A stretch of 64,000 nucleotides of DNA from Corticium candelabrum (lineage: Eukaryota > Porifera > Homoscleromorpha > Homosclerophorida > Plakinidae): positions 1,050,001-1,114,000 of the forward strand of contig NC_085089.1 of assembly GCF_963422355.1 (NCBI RefSeq), read 5' to 3'. Position numbers and translations under genes: made by a program. Each line of letters begins with the position of its first letter. Positions within the stretch are counted from its first letter, which is position 1. The notes under the pieces are model-generated. The model ran no database searches, was not told the origin of the DNA, and saw only the letters and a list, made by a program, of their open reading frames with translations. Below are positions 1-11,390 of the stretch, in pieces.

Positions 1-1391
1 GCAACACACAGGCGAGACCGCCGGCCTCGAAAATCGCCACCGAGTCGCGAGAACAAATAAGCTCTAAGACTTTGATGCACTGCTCGGCCAAATCCCGGCT
101 GACTCTTTGTGACATGTCGGCTGCCTCTAGTCGAGTACACAGACCCCGCATGGCACCATCGATGGCCACGATGCGACGAGCGCATTCGCCCGACACATCG
201 AGATAGTAAGTAATTGCTCTAGCTGTCACCTCAAGAACGTTATCCGGACATCGTTCGTCGAGAAAGACCTTACAGAGAGCAGGAAGGAACGTCCTGGGTG
301 GACACCTACACAGCAACGTTCCACATGCAGTAATACGCCACATAAACTTAATTAATTATTAGATTCTCATCCTGCACACACCAATACAATTTTAATATAA
401 CTCAGTTTGGTCTTCTCACACACAGATCTGAAATTTTAAGCCCAGCACACGTTGATCATGTGTGGTAAGTACAGTAGGATGTCACTTATCCAAACACTTC
501 CGTTATCTAATCCGTTCGTAACTCTGAATAGTCCAGATAACTGACACCTACTTGACACACCCACATAAAAAGTCTGGGAATCCAAGGCTCAGTGTTGCTT
601 TAGACCTATTATTAGAGCACTTTTTACCACACCAAGAGGCAAAACAACAAACGACTCGTTTTAGCTTCTTCGTCGCTTTTGGGGTTTTGGCATTGCGACA
701 TCACGGATGAGAACTACACACATACTCTGATGCTCATGTACATTACCATTTTGTGGGAGCAAAGCTAGAGTGAGTCTGAGGCACAGGTCGTCAGGTAGAC
801 CGATGCATTTGGTTACTGGTGTTCGGTAAGTGACATCCTACTGTACCGTATTTGTAATGTGGTTAAGTCGACGATGTTTTTATTGCCCAAACATGTTCGG
901 ACAGTTGAATTCTGAAGAACTGGTTTGGGTGCATTGTTCCTGAACAATTGAGCCTCATTGACTTGTACTGCTGATATGCCTCCAGAACCCTAAATGCTGC
1001 TTGTACGCATTAACAAAAATGCATCATAATTCCCAGACCAATTTTAATATTTCAACATTGTGAACTGTTGCCTCACAATGACGTCACAAGGTAAATAGTT
1101 AATAAATTCAATTTACCGCCTACCCACTGAGAACAAAACCACGCAAATATGAGAATCTCATAATTAATTAAGTTTATGTCTAACAAAACGCCCACTGGCC
1201 CCACACTCTAATCAATTGACTCATCACGCGTAGACAATGAAAAAACTTTACATCTCAAAGCAACGGTCGACGTTGTCCGACATCAGCAGCAACATACAGA
1301 GCTGCTCGAGAGCGATTTGCTGCATGTCACGCTCCTCTCCTTGGTCCATTAGCAACCACTCGAGCAGAGTGGCCGGGTCGACGTCCGCCAT
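1..1391 (-). CDS. HECTD1: HECTD1-like E3 ubiquitin ligase, first two coding exons (partial)
   Basis: The first coding exon runs 1391 down to 1252 and begins [13 protein letters not shown], continuing through an [24 protein letters not shown] stretch. The second runs 305 down to 1 and continues [30 protein letters not shown] and RDLAEQCVKVLELIC-like text with small substitutions. This is the N-terminal armadillo-type region of HECTD1, a large HECT-domain ubiquitin ligase. Splice sites fit: donor AT|GTAAAG at 1251-1246 and acceptor TAG at 308-306, joining in frame as E-M-C-P-P. The gene runs off the left edge, so the ankyrin, SUN, MIB and HECT parts are not visible. The start matches the family N-terminus exactly. 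Part of this exon is duplicated at about 12535-12581. Confidence 0.9.
472..843. mobile_element. Pogo/Tigger-like MITE in HECTD1 intron 1
   Basis: Inverted ends CAGTAGGATGTCACTTA.C begin at 472 and end at 843, flanked by TA on both sides (470-471 and 844-845). Length is 372 bp and there is no coding capacity. TA target duplication plus CAG termini fit the Tc1/mariner-pogo superfamily. It lies wholly within the 306-1251 intron. A similar-sized element with CAGTA ends is at 59855-60218. Confidence 0.7.
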
Positions 1392-4300
1392 GTTGCCTAA
1401 AAGAACAACAGTGAGTTACAGTTGACACACAAACATTAGAGATGACATCAATCAGGAGGAAGTGATTCTATTGGACGGATCGTGTTCCCGATAGGAGGCC
1501 TTACCGGGAGAGTTAGCGTAGTCTTGCTAGAGAATATGTGTTTTTCATTCAGTGAATGATAGTCTTGCGATTGTGATATGAACAAGTACCTAGAAGACGT
1601 AACACGCGTAGATCCGTCACCCTGAGGTCAACTGTAGAAAACGATCATGCGCACTGATCGGTTGTATCACGTGACAGTATATGAGGGTTGCCGTTTCCAC
1701 GGTGATTGTGCAGTGGCGTCGCTAGGAGGGCATGGGGACCTTCAAATCTAATTATTTTAGGGCGTGGTGGATTTTCCGACAATACAAACTCTATTTTGTC
1801 ATTGATAAGTAAAATGCAGTCTAATTTACGAAACTTCAAAGGCATCGTGCAATGGACAAGCAGCTAGAACCGCTCCTAGGGGTCTCTGTCTACAACTAAT
1901 CATGATTAATATTTCTACGTGGTCAGTTTAGTAATTAAATTTGATGTCACGTGGCAGCCTGGCTCCAACCATGGAAAGCTGGCGACGTCTCTGCCCAAGA
2001 CAAAGTGAATGGTTAGCACGCCAATTGTTGTTATGATATGATCTAACTTACTAGGTTGTCAGTTTGACATCATTCTTGACCTTGTGTCAAGAAATATCAC
2101 ATAGTGAATCAAATCCTATCCTAGAGAAGAATTTTGACAAAAACGTGTGATAAATTTCAACATTAATTAATTAATTACGTTAATTAAATGCAAAAAAAGT
2201 TGTTGCCAAGACAGTTTACAAAACCACTAATATTCAATGAAACATTTGATTTAGTGTACCGTCAGCATTGCGGAAGACTTTGTCACACTCTTGAAAATAA
2301 ATTTAAATATGCAGTGAAGATAACTTTTTACCACTGCTGCTTTGCCGTCTTGCTCCACATTTGTCACTTTGCAAAGGCAGAGTGTCGTTTCAATCTAATA
2401 CACAGCAAAACATCGTCTGGATCTAAATTGCTAATGCATGCTTATGAGAGACAAGAAACAGGTTTTTGAGATCATTCATAATTTAGTTTGTAATAGAGTA
2501 GTTCTGTTTGGATATTCTGTATTCTGCAATTTGGCAAATTTAAAGATTACAGTATTTACTAGCAATTATCTAAAAGGCAATATTGATATCAGTAGTTGTA
2601 GCCTCAACTTGTCTTTTGCATTTGCGTTCATTTGTCAAATTGCACTGGCAACCATTGTATTATAAAGTATAACCTTGAACTTCTAGACGGACAGGAATAG
2701 ATTTTATCTGCATGTCTATACCTATTGTTCAATCTCTTTTAGACATTGTGTAACCATTTTTTGTTTTTCTCAATGGAAGAGAATATCATTTCTATAGATT
2801 ATAGAGATGCAAACGACACACTGCAAAAAATTAGGTAAGTGAGCTATTTTTACAGTAATTAAGAAGACTATGTGGGAACTTGTTTGGCCTGGCCTAAGAT
2901 AATTGATTACCCATCGGTATATGACCTAGGCAAGAAACGACGCAAATCTTTACCATCTGCATACAACTCAACACAAACGATATTCACTTGAATGATGAAG
3001 AAATAATATAATTAGATGTAGACATGTGGTTATCTCAGGTATATACTCTTAGAACTGGCTGATGCTATAATTGACTGCTACGTTACGTTCTTACATGTAT
3101 ATACGATCGCCTTCATTATATTATCACATCTTGCATGATATACATAAAATGAGAATTATTAGTTGTCAAATGTAAAACAGTATGGTTGATAACAAAGAAG
3201 CCTCGCAAACGGTTTCGTTGTACGTCAACCTTTGCTCCAAGCACTGTTACAAGCATTTATGGATATTGAACGTCTTAGCTGTGTTGTAGATTATCAATGC
3301 AGACTAATAATGCAGCGGTATTCAAGACAGAGGTATATAACAAAATCTGGTAAAGTGCTTAAAGAGAAGATGGAACGTCGCGATTCTACATTCGTTTGTG
3401 TGCAAAATCCTCATGCACAGTTACAGGTAAGTAGGGTAGACAGATCTAGATCGCTGCAAATAATTCAATTTTTAAGTTTTAAGACTGTCTTCATCCATCC
3501 ATCACTACATTCATATCTCTTATTCGTGTCTTAGCTAGTCCGCCTTTCACACTTCCGATCGTCAAGCAGAAAGTGTAGAAAAGCATACGAAACGGAATCT
3601 GTTGTCCTGCAACCGTATGAAGCCAACAAGATAGGCTGTAGGTTCTAGTCGAATTCATGCATCTGCGTGACTAAATTCCACCTAATCTTTGCACCATGCA
3701 CATGCATGCACAGCAGATCGAGACTTCGTTATTCGACATAAATGTTTGCATCATGCAACACGGTGTTAGCACACTAATGACGTGTAAATGCCGTTTCTAG
3801 ATGGCATTGCATACAATTAAATTTTCCGGGTTCACGAGGGATGGGAAACATTCCCGATATGGCAGAGAAACGTAAAGCGAGAGAAATACCAACGAATCGA
3901 AGAAATGTCGAGGTTTTGTTTGACAGTTGACGAATTACTAGACTAAGAGCGCAAATCACGTACATTGTTCTCTTACTTTTATCCAAAAATTTAACGTTTG
4001 CTCATGAATACTAGAGAGTGCATGTTCAGACCACTAGAGATAGAATTTGTTTGACTAGTAGACGCGAGCGTTTTAGTGCCGTTTGTTTTAGTAAACTGCT
4101 AAATTAAGAATGCTAATCGTTGTTTGTTGACGGATTAGTACCGCTAATCAATTATAATAATCGACATTAATGATAGCGCGACTATACACACGAATTTGAT
4201 AAGTTTCATTGACGTTCTACAAAGACCTGCGGGCAAAAGCATATCAATCGATTTGTCGTGTGCATCTCGTCATGGTTTATTATTATTGTAGAGAACACGA

Positions 4301-4430
4301 AAGAGAAAGATTCTAACTCTAGACAAGTAATTGAGAAATGAGGTCACATGATGTGTAAAGCACGATTGCCGACAAACAAGAGAATGCTAGCTACACGTGA
4401 TCCATTAATTAATCAATTAGTAGAAGTTCA
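1392..4430. other. Non-coding: HECTD1 upstream region and A1 upstream region
   Basis: No supported gene. The first part is the HECTD1 5' flank and is repeated at about 12582-13380. From 2190 to 4430 an AT-rich block rich in TTAATTAA is repeated upstream of A3 and A4, and partly at 30225-31180. Short frames at 2188-2469 and 3232-3534 recur in other units. Differences among the 2188 copies are largely amino-acid changing, so I read them as unconstrained repeat sequence. Confidence 0.55.
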
Positions 4431-4641
4431 AGAATTCCCACACAATCCCACTAAACAATATATAAGATACAGTCGACGTGATGTTAGTGTGTCAGAACGG
4501 CAAGCGTCAATTGCAACTTCGTTGTTTGTGAATTTGAAGCAACAATACTCTACATCAGTCAAGGTGATCAGAGTCGCAACGGTGTATACTTCATCATCGT
4601 TTAATTTAACTAATTGTGATTTTCATTTCTAGGCAAAGAAA
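4431..4641 (+). promoter_or_regulatory. A1 core promoter, non-coding exon 1 and 5'-UTR intron
   Basis: Gene-sense AAGAATTCCCA (ATTCCC at 4434-4439) resembles the reverse complement of a kappa-B-like GGGAATTCTT. TATATAAG follows at 4459-4466, 19 bp later. An initiator-like GTGTCAGAACGGCAA starts at 4488, about 29 bp below TATA. A donor CAAG|GTGATC at 4563/4564 and acceptor TTTCTAG at 4632 define a 69-bp intron just before ATG 4642. The same order and spacing occur in B and C genes, which supports function. A 94-residue frame at 4348-4632 overlaps these signals and is not considered a gene. Confidence 0.65.
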
Positions 4642-5166
4642 ATGCAAGCCATTACAATTGTGTTGTCTACTCTATATCTATGTATACTTGTCATACCAGT
4701 CACGTCTTCTGCAAATTCTTGTATTCATTCTGTCGATCGACAAGAAGATACTGTACTGTTGAGAACGCGTCTCGTCTCTCGTCTTGTCAGTCCGGCCAAA
4801 TCAGGATCAATGTTTTACTCTCAGTACTGTGGAGAGAGTCGACACATCGACGGCACTAGAAGTAGTGGTCTTGTTCGCGTCAATGATTGTTACGAAGGAA
4901 TATATCCGAGCATGTGCGATTACAATCCCAACCGAATTCCATCCAAAATACAGATGAAGGACTGCGGAAAATGTGGATCAAACGACAATCGAAGTCGTAG
5001 ACTAGCGAGATGTATTAAGTACATCAACGGAAAGGCAGTGCGCGGACATTGGCAGCCAATGGCGATGAATATATCTCTACCATTCAAAACGTCGACTAGT
5101 AAGACTTATCAACTCATGACTCAAAAGATCTCTTATGCCTGTTATTGTCATACTACAAGAAAGTGA
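4642..5166 (+). CDS. IL-17-like secreted cystine-knot protein, type A (A1)
   Basis: 174 residues. A hydrophobic signal peptide (about 1-23) precedes a mature chain with nine cysteines (27, 63, 83, 92, 108, 111, 124, 167, 169). The C-terminal half reads CDYNPNRIPS, DCGKC, GHWQP, ISLPF, YQLMT and ends ACYC. Known IL-17 proteins show a similar series: N/D-R-Y-P-x-I, a C..C pair, a P-[VI] strand, and a terminal V-x-C-x-C. IL-17s are secreted dimeric cytokines acting through IL-17 receptors. That function is inferred from fold-like resemblance only. N-x-S/T sites at about 116 and 143. No dibasic cleavage site. ATG follows directly after the intron acceptor. Could instead be another cystine-knot family. 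Confidence 0.7.
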   Translation: MQAITIVLSTLYLCILVIPVTSSANSCIHSVDRQEDTVLLRTRLVSRLVSPAKSGSMFYSQYCGESRHIDGTRSSGLVRVNDCYEGIYPSMCDYNPNRIPSKIQMKDCGKCGSNDNRSRRLARCIKYINGKAVRGHWQPMAMNISLPFKTSTSKTYQLMTQKISYACYCHTTRK

Positions 5167-5589
5167 CTCATGCATGCAGGCTAAGACAACGTAAAGTCGA
5201 TGACAGTTAACTGCGGGCACGTCTATGATAAAGTAGCAGTAGAATACGAATATTGCACGAGGATATTTTATGTGCATTCAGTCTACAAATATGTCTGAGT
5301 AATCTATGATTACAAATTGGTTGATAATTAAATGACTACATGCATACGCGTATTTATTAAATGATTTAGCATTTCAGTTCGTTCTTACGCGGCGAATGAG
5401 CGTGTAGTATCTAAGAGGTACAATATGCAAGTAACACACATCTTTAACCTTCAAGCTTCAACAGCCCATCTATACCGATGATGACATTAAAACAGAAAAC
5501 GCATTTATCGGCAAAGTAGAAGATTCTGTCTGAGATTATGATCAACATTATACATTAATTAATTAATGGTTGCTGGTTCATAACCTGAA

Positions 5590-5590
<1 letters not shown>

Positions 5591-5675
<85 letters not shown>
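5591..5675. repeat. (CA)n microsatellite
   Basis: Uninterrupted CA dinucleotides about 250 bp past the A1 region end. The same position carries CA repeats in unit 2 (16809-16920) and unit 4 (about 43733-43793), so the repeat predates duplication. The frames through it are artefacts. Confidence 0.95.
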
Positions 5676-5677
<2 letters not shown>

Positions 5678-5844
5678 GCGCGTGCACGGACGTGCATGCA
5701 CGTACGTACAATGGATAGATGCTACTCTTTTCGTTTTGTCGCTTCATTTCGACGACAACATTAGCTAGGTCACGTTGTTATAGCGCACTTTCAAACGTTT
5801 ACAACTAGATACAGTTATATATCTAATACATAAAGCTCAAATGG

Positions 5845-6036
<192 letters not shown>

Positions 6037-7249
6037 CGCGTTTGGCAGGCACGTCTTTTGTCCGTTCGCAACCGAAATCGGCATGCACACTCGGCACGCA
6101 CAGAGGAAGGTTTTCGTAAAACAATTAAAAAAAATTATGCACCGGAATTCCTCTCGAGGGGTCGACCCCGCGTAAAATTTCTCGATGACGCAAACGCTAC
6201 ACATTCCAGTTTATTCGAACACACGCCCACACCAGTCCTGTGTAGACCGTACGCGTCGTCGTCCTTCGCAAAGCTTCGAGCAATCGAATATCTCTTGCCG
6301 ACGAAAATTACTCTTCTAGCGCTTTCGTTTCTCTCCAAATTCTGATTGCATTTGCACCAAAACCAACCTACACGTTTTCTGCAGCAAGCGCTACACGGGG
6401 AGTGTGTCGATTTCTATCGAAACAAGCACGAAGAGCAAGATTCGAATTCATTCAGCACATCAGGGACATCGCAACAAAGATTGCACGTGACGTGTCCACA
6501 CACCTATCTTTACACTACAGTATCTTGCCCGTACGAAGGACGGGCCAGGTATACTAGTATATATATAGTGCGTTGTGTGCACAGTCTGATGTCAACATAT
6601 ATGTGCACGTTGATGATCACAAACGAGTAGCGCTTCCCGTCTAACGCCGAAAATGTCATGCATGCATTTGTAATCTGTTGCATCTGTATAGATATACTAA
6701 CATGCATATTTATTCATACCGAACCATATAGTTTGCTAGAAAATCGACAAAATTGTTATTATCTATAGTTATGTGCAAAATGATTGGTAAAGTTTGCATG
6801 TAAGTTGTAACTGCGGTATATTTATTGAAATTAAGTATCTAATTAGGGATAGTACCGTAGAACTCTAGAGACTATAAATAATATAATCCAATTTGAAGAT
6901 ATACCAATAGATCACCTGTGGCATGGCAGCACTTACTGCTTTACTACACATCGTATTAAAAATTAAGTTTACATCAGATTCTGAGAACGATTATTGCGTG
7001 AAAATTAGAGATTAATTAGAAAAGCGTTACATCTGCGCTTTAGCGATATTTCTGAACGTGCAGCGATTATAGTGGTCTTTTACAGCAAATGTGATAATAT
7101 TGCTTTAAGTTATTTCATTATCAACCAATCTGTAATCATAAAGATATATATAGCTTGCATGCACATAAAGATATGCTCAGTAGTTTATCTGCTACTTTAT
7201 CAAAGATATAGGCGTGCACGCAGTTAACTGTTATCGATTGTATTTTGTG

Positions 7250-7770
7250 TTAGCCTGACTTTCTTGTAGTATGACAATAACAGGCATAAGAGATCTTCTG
7301 ATTCATGAGTTGATAAGCTTTACTAGTCGATGTTTGAATGGTAGAGCTAGAGTCATCACGATTGACCTCCAATGTCCGGTCAATGCCTTTCCGTTGATGT
7401 ACTTAATACGTCTCGCTAGTCTACGACTTCGATTGTCACATTTTCCGCAGTCCTTCATCTGCATTTCGGATGGAATTCGGTTGGGATTGTAATCGCACAT
7501 GCTCGGATATATTCCTTCGTAACAATCATTGACGCGAACAAGACCACTACTTCTAGTGCCGTCGATGTGTCGACTCTCTCCACAGTAATGAGAGTAAAAC
7601 ATTGATTCTGATTTGGCCGGACTGACAAGACGAGAGACGAGACGCGTTCACAACAGTACAGTATCTTCTTGTCGATCGACAGAATGAATACAAGAATTTG
7701 AAGAAGACGTGACTGGTATGACAAGTATACATAGATATAGAGTAGACAACACAATTGTAATGGCTTGCAT
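7250..7770 (-). pseudogene. Inverted, decayed IL-17-like type A copy (A2)
   Basis: Reads on the minus strand from ATG at 7770 with the type A signal peptide and NSCIHS start. Codon 40 or so becomes TGA at 7650-7648, where A1 has AGA. A six-base loss removes GS after the C-x2-C pair. A one-base deletion near 7333 shifts the last part, and the original stop is changed to TCA, so the old frame would end at 7252-7250. The promoter motif is also altered (AATTCTCC instead of AATTCCC). Flanking 7180-9400 is an inverted copy of about 3170-5350, making a large imperfect palindrome with A1. Confidence 0.8.
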
Positions 7771-10585
7771 TTTCTTTGCTTAGAAATGAAAATCACAATT
7801 AGTTAAATTAAACGATGATGAAGTATACACCGTTGCAACTTTGACGACTTTAACTGATGTAGAGTATTGTTGCTTCAAATTCACAAACAACGAAGTTGCA
7901 ATTGACTCTTGCCGTGCTGACACACTAACATCACGTCGACTGTATCTTATATATTGTTTAGTGGGATTGTGTGGAGAATTCTTGAACTTGTAATAATTGA
8001 TTAATTAATAAATTACGTGTAGCTAGCATTCTCTTGTTTGTCAGCAATCGTGCTTTACACAGCATGTGACCTTATTTCTCGATCTCTTATAATTTCTTGT
8101 CTAGTGAGAATCTTTCTCTTCCGTGTTCTCTACAACGCTATTAGGCCATACTGAGACGTATACGACAAATCGATTGATATGCTTTTGCCCGCAGGCCTTC
8201 GTAGAACGTCAATAAACTTACCAAATTTATGTATAGTCGTACTATCATCAAAGCCGATTATTAATGAATTAACGCTACTAATTTGTCAACAAACAATGAT
8301 TAGCGTTCCTAATTTAGCAGCTTACTAATTAAATTGATATTTATGCATAAACAGCGCTGAACACTAACGTCTACTATAGTCAAACAAATTCTACCTGTAG
8401 TGGTTTGAACATAACATTCTCTTTTCACGAGGAAACGTTAAGTTTTGCATAAAATTGAGAGAACAGTGTACGTGATTTGCATTCTTAATTAATTTATAAT
8501 TTGTTATCAGTTACTTTGCTAAACAAAACCTCAACAATTCATTCAGTTAGTTGGCATTTCTTTCGCTTTACTTTCCTCTGCCGTATCGGGAATGTTTCTC
8601 GACCATCATGCACCCGGAAAATTTAATTGCATGCAATGTCATCTAGAAACAGCATCTAGACGTCATTAATTAAATGTTTAAACTTCATTGTGTGCTTACT
8701 TACACCTGCATGATGCAAAAGTTGCTGCTGACTAACGATTATTATATTTGCTGTGTGGCGCAGCAAAGATTAAGAGCAAGATCACGCAGATGCATAAATT
8801 CGACTATAGAATCTACAGCCAGCCTTCCTTAAACTTGTTGGCTTCATACTTTGCAGGACAACAGATTCCGTTTTGTACACTTCTCCGCACTTTCTGCTTG
8901 GCGATCGAAAGTGTGAAACGCAGACTGAAACATGAAAGAATGTAGTACTGTAGATGATGAAGACAGACTCAAAGACTGAATTATCAGGGCATGTGTCTGC
9001 GTATGCACTCTAGATATTTGTAGCGATACATATCTATCTGTCCTTTATATAGAATTACCTGTTCCTGCATGTACATATGAGTTGCGAAGAAGATTGCTGG
9101 ATGATCGATGTTGCAGACAAACGAATGCAGAATCGACGTTCCATCTTTTCTTTGTAGATGTACAAAACGTTTATAATAGATTTTGTTACATGTGTCTTGA
9201 ATAACAGCTACCGTACGTTTGATATCTATAGATACCTGCATCAGTGTTTGGAGCAAAGATACAACGAAACCGTTAGCGGGGCTTCTTTGATATCGACCAC
9301 ACTGTTTCTACTTAATTTACATTTGACAACTAATTCGGTTAATTAATCACTAATAATACAAAATTATTTTATCTGTATATCATGCAAGATGTATAAATAA
9401 TTTATGAATAATAGCAATCGTGAAATCGTGAATAGCACTAACATGCACGTCTTTTTATTCAGATTGCAAACTGGACAACTAACCGCGGTTAATTAAATAG
9501 ACAAGTCTAGACAAGACAAACCAGTAGTTTAATTACCCAAAGCCCGGATATCCAAGCTAAGAATATAGTAACCGTTCGACGACCGACCGACCGTATTTAT
9601 ACTCGATTAGCGCAGATGCAAATTAAGCTATTTCAACCAATAGACGAGAAGTGGTGTCATACTGACCAATAGACGAAACGAACGTGATGTCATCTGGAGG
9701 CTCCACCTCTCTATGCTTGGTAGCTGCTAACGAGAATTCGGCCATCGGACGTCCGTCCTGTACATGGAGTTTATTCCTTTGCTTTACGGGTTTAGCAACG
9801 CCTATGGTCTACATTTGCACATGTATGTCTTCCCACCAACAACAAGGCGTCTAGAGAGCGAAGGGGTAGCTGTACTTGACTTGTAACATTTTGCTTGTTC
9901 CACAGTAATGTATTTCTGCATAGTGGTTCTGCAGTCTGACAGCGTAAATTTACAGTTGCAAAAATCCAAACAGAAATTTGGCGTCTGACGGGAATTGGCG
10001 AAGAGGAACGTGCATAATTTGTCTATAACAGCGTCTGTTTGTCGGACAAAGCTGCTGACCTGTAAGTACGCTCACGTTAATGTTTTCTCTTGGCTCTGGC
10101 GGCTCTGCATGGGGACCCCTCATTACGACCACCAAAATTGAATTGCAGTTAGAGGGATAGCTGTGTAAATACGGTATGTCGGCGTACTACCCACCACGCG
10201 ACGGGATTTTCAATGGTGTCAAATGCATGAGCGTTTGTGCTTCTTGCCTCAGCTGTCTTACACTGTACACATGTCTTAGCGCCATGTGATGTGCACATGT
10301 ACACCAGCCGAGGGTTTAGCACTTTACAGGGCTTCTCTGTTCATTAATTAATTGATGATGTTTTCTTGTAAGTTAATTAATTAATGTGTATACATGTATA
10401 TAAACGCCACAATGTTATAGCTTCATAAAACAAAACATTTACAAACATTTAATGTTGTCGTCATATACCATACTATAGTATGGTATGGCAATTATTGAAC
10501 AATGTGTTCAGTGTGCATCCATGCCTATACAGACTCAATATATAATATAGTAGCAAGTTATAATACATGAGTTACACAGTTTCGA
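7771..10585. other. Non-coding: inverted A2 upstream region and B1 downstream region
   Basis: From 7771 to about 9400 this is the inverted counterpart of the A upstream region, including an inverted promoter near 7950-8000. From about 9700 to 10440 it is the B downstream block, repeated at about 17720-18480, 32380-33200 and 44500-45240. No gene supported. Small frames here do not persist between copies. Confidence 0.55.
10465..10486. promoter_or_regulatory. Conserved 22-bp perfect palindrome, 100 bp downstream of B1 stop
   Basis: Two perfect 11-bp arms, half-site ATACCATACTA, with no spacer. Conserved downstream of every type B copy: 18374-18395, 32228-32249, 33085-33106 and 45121-45142. In the transcript it would form a hairpin in the 3' region. 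It could equally be a dyad protein-binding site. Role unknown. Confidence 0.6.
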
Positions 10586-11107
10586 TTATTCTGTGGTCTT
10601 GCAATCACAAGCATAAGAGATCTGTTGAGTCATGAATTGATAATCATTACTACTAGTCATCGATGTTTTGAATGGTAGAGATATCTTCATCGCGATTGGC
10701 TGCCAATGTCCGCGCACTGCCTTTCCGTTAATGTACTTAATACATCTCGCTAGTCTACGACTTCGATTGTCGTTTGATCCACATTTTCCGCAGTCGGCCA
10801 TCAGGATTTCGGATGGAATTCTGTTGGAATTGTAATCGCACATGCTCGGATATATTCCTTCATAGCAATCATTGACTCGGACGACACCAACTTCGTCACT
10901 TCTCTTGCGAAGACTGCGACTCTCTCCACAGTAATTGGAGTAAGATGTGCTTCCTGGCTGAGCTGGAGTAATAAGACGAGAGATGGGAGATATCGTTAAT
11001 AGAACGGTATTGTGTTGATTGTCAGAAGTAATACAAGAGTTTGCAGTAGACTTGATTGGTGTGACGAGCAGATATAGAATCGACAGCACAATTGCAGTTG
11101 CTTGCAT
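10586..11107 (-). CDS. IL-17-like secreted cystine-knot protein, type B (B1)
   Basis: 173 residues with a signal peptide (about 1-22) and nine mature cysteines (25, 60, 81, 90, 106, 109, 122, 167, 169), aligned with type A. The core is shared: CDYN-NRIPS, DCGKC, GHWQP, ISLPF, YQ-MT and terminal ACDC. Type B differs from A in a basic SLRKR|SDE segment (residues 65-72) before the knot domain, a possible proprotein-convertase site. Type B also lacks the ISLPF glycosylation site. B1 has Ser where other copies have Pro in CDYNPN. The start follows the acceptor TTTTACTAG, and the 5'-UTR intron is 11185-11111. It faces A1 convergently, with A2 between. Cytokine role is inferred. Confidence 0.7.
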   Translation of the reverse strand: MQATAIVLSILYLLVTPIKSTANSCITSDNQHNTVLLTISPISRLITPAQPGSTSYSNYCGESRSLRKRSDEVGVVRVNDCYEGIYPSMCDYNSNRIPSEILMADCGKCGSNDNRSRRLARCIKYINGKAVRGHWQPIAMKISLPFKTSMTSSNDYQFMTQQISYACDCKTTE

Positions 11108-11390
11108 TTTCTAGTAAAAGACAACAGAAACGTTTCGTTAATTAACTAAATTTTAAAACCATATTGACTGCACTTCTTCACGTACCTCTGGATAGAATTC
11201 TGTATCTTTAACGTATACGAACAATTCAGTTGACTCTTGTCGTTCTGACACGCTAGCAACACGAATGCTGCATTTATAGGCGATTGTCTCTACGAAGGGA
11301 ATCTTTTGGAAATTGTAAACCTGCAGGAAACTATAAACCTGTAGGAAATTGTAAACTTGTAGGAAATTGTAGACTTGTAGGAAATTCTAA
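11108..11390 (-). promoter_or_regulatory. B1 promoter, non-coding exon 1 and 5'-UTR intron, with 18-bp repeats
   Basis: On the gene strand: a tandem array of about five GGAAATTGTAAAC-TGTA units (plus coordinates 11308-11385), then the kappa-B-like element (GGGAAT at 11297-11302 on plus), then TATAAA (11273-11278). Exon 1 ends at 11186 with donor CAGAG|GTACGTG. Intron 11185-11111. Repeat number differs among B copies (five here, four elsewhere), and GGAA cores could serve as ETS-type sites. Confidence 0.65.

Noticed and set aside
2188..2469. About 90-residue frame repeated at 13388, 30231 and 36492
   Set aside because: Conserved only because the unit is duplicated. Differences are largely amino-acid changing, starts vary and there is no recognisable domain.
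3232..3534. 100-residue frame repeated at 14447, containing a strong donor-like ACAG|GTAAGTAGGG
   Set aside because: Unit 4 copy is broken, no partner exon or protein family recognised. Could be a relic exon but unsupported.
4348..4632. 94-residue frame repeated at 15560 and 42484
   Set aside because: It overlaps the TATA box, initiator and 5'-UTR intron of the type A genes, and stops exactly at the splice acceptor.
6140..6175. Cluster of GAATTC, CTCGAG and GTCGAC resembling a cloning polylinker
   Set aside because: Flanked by ordinary AT-rich genomic sequence with no vector backbone, so chance is the simpler explanation.
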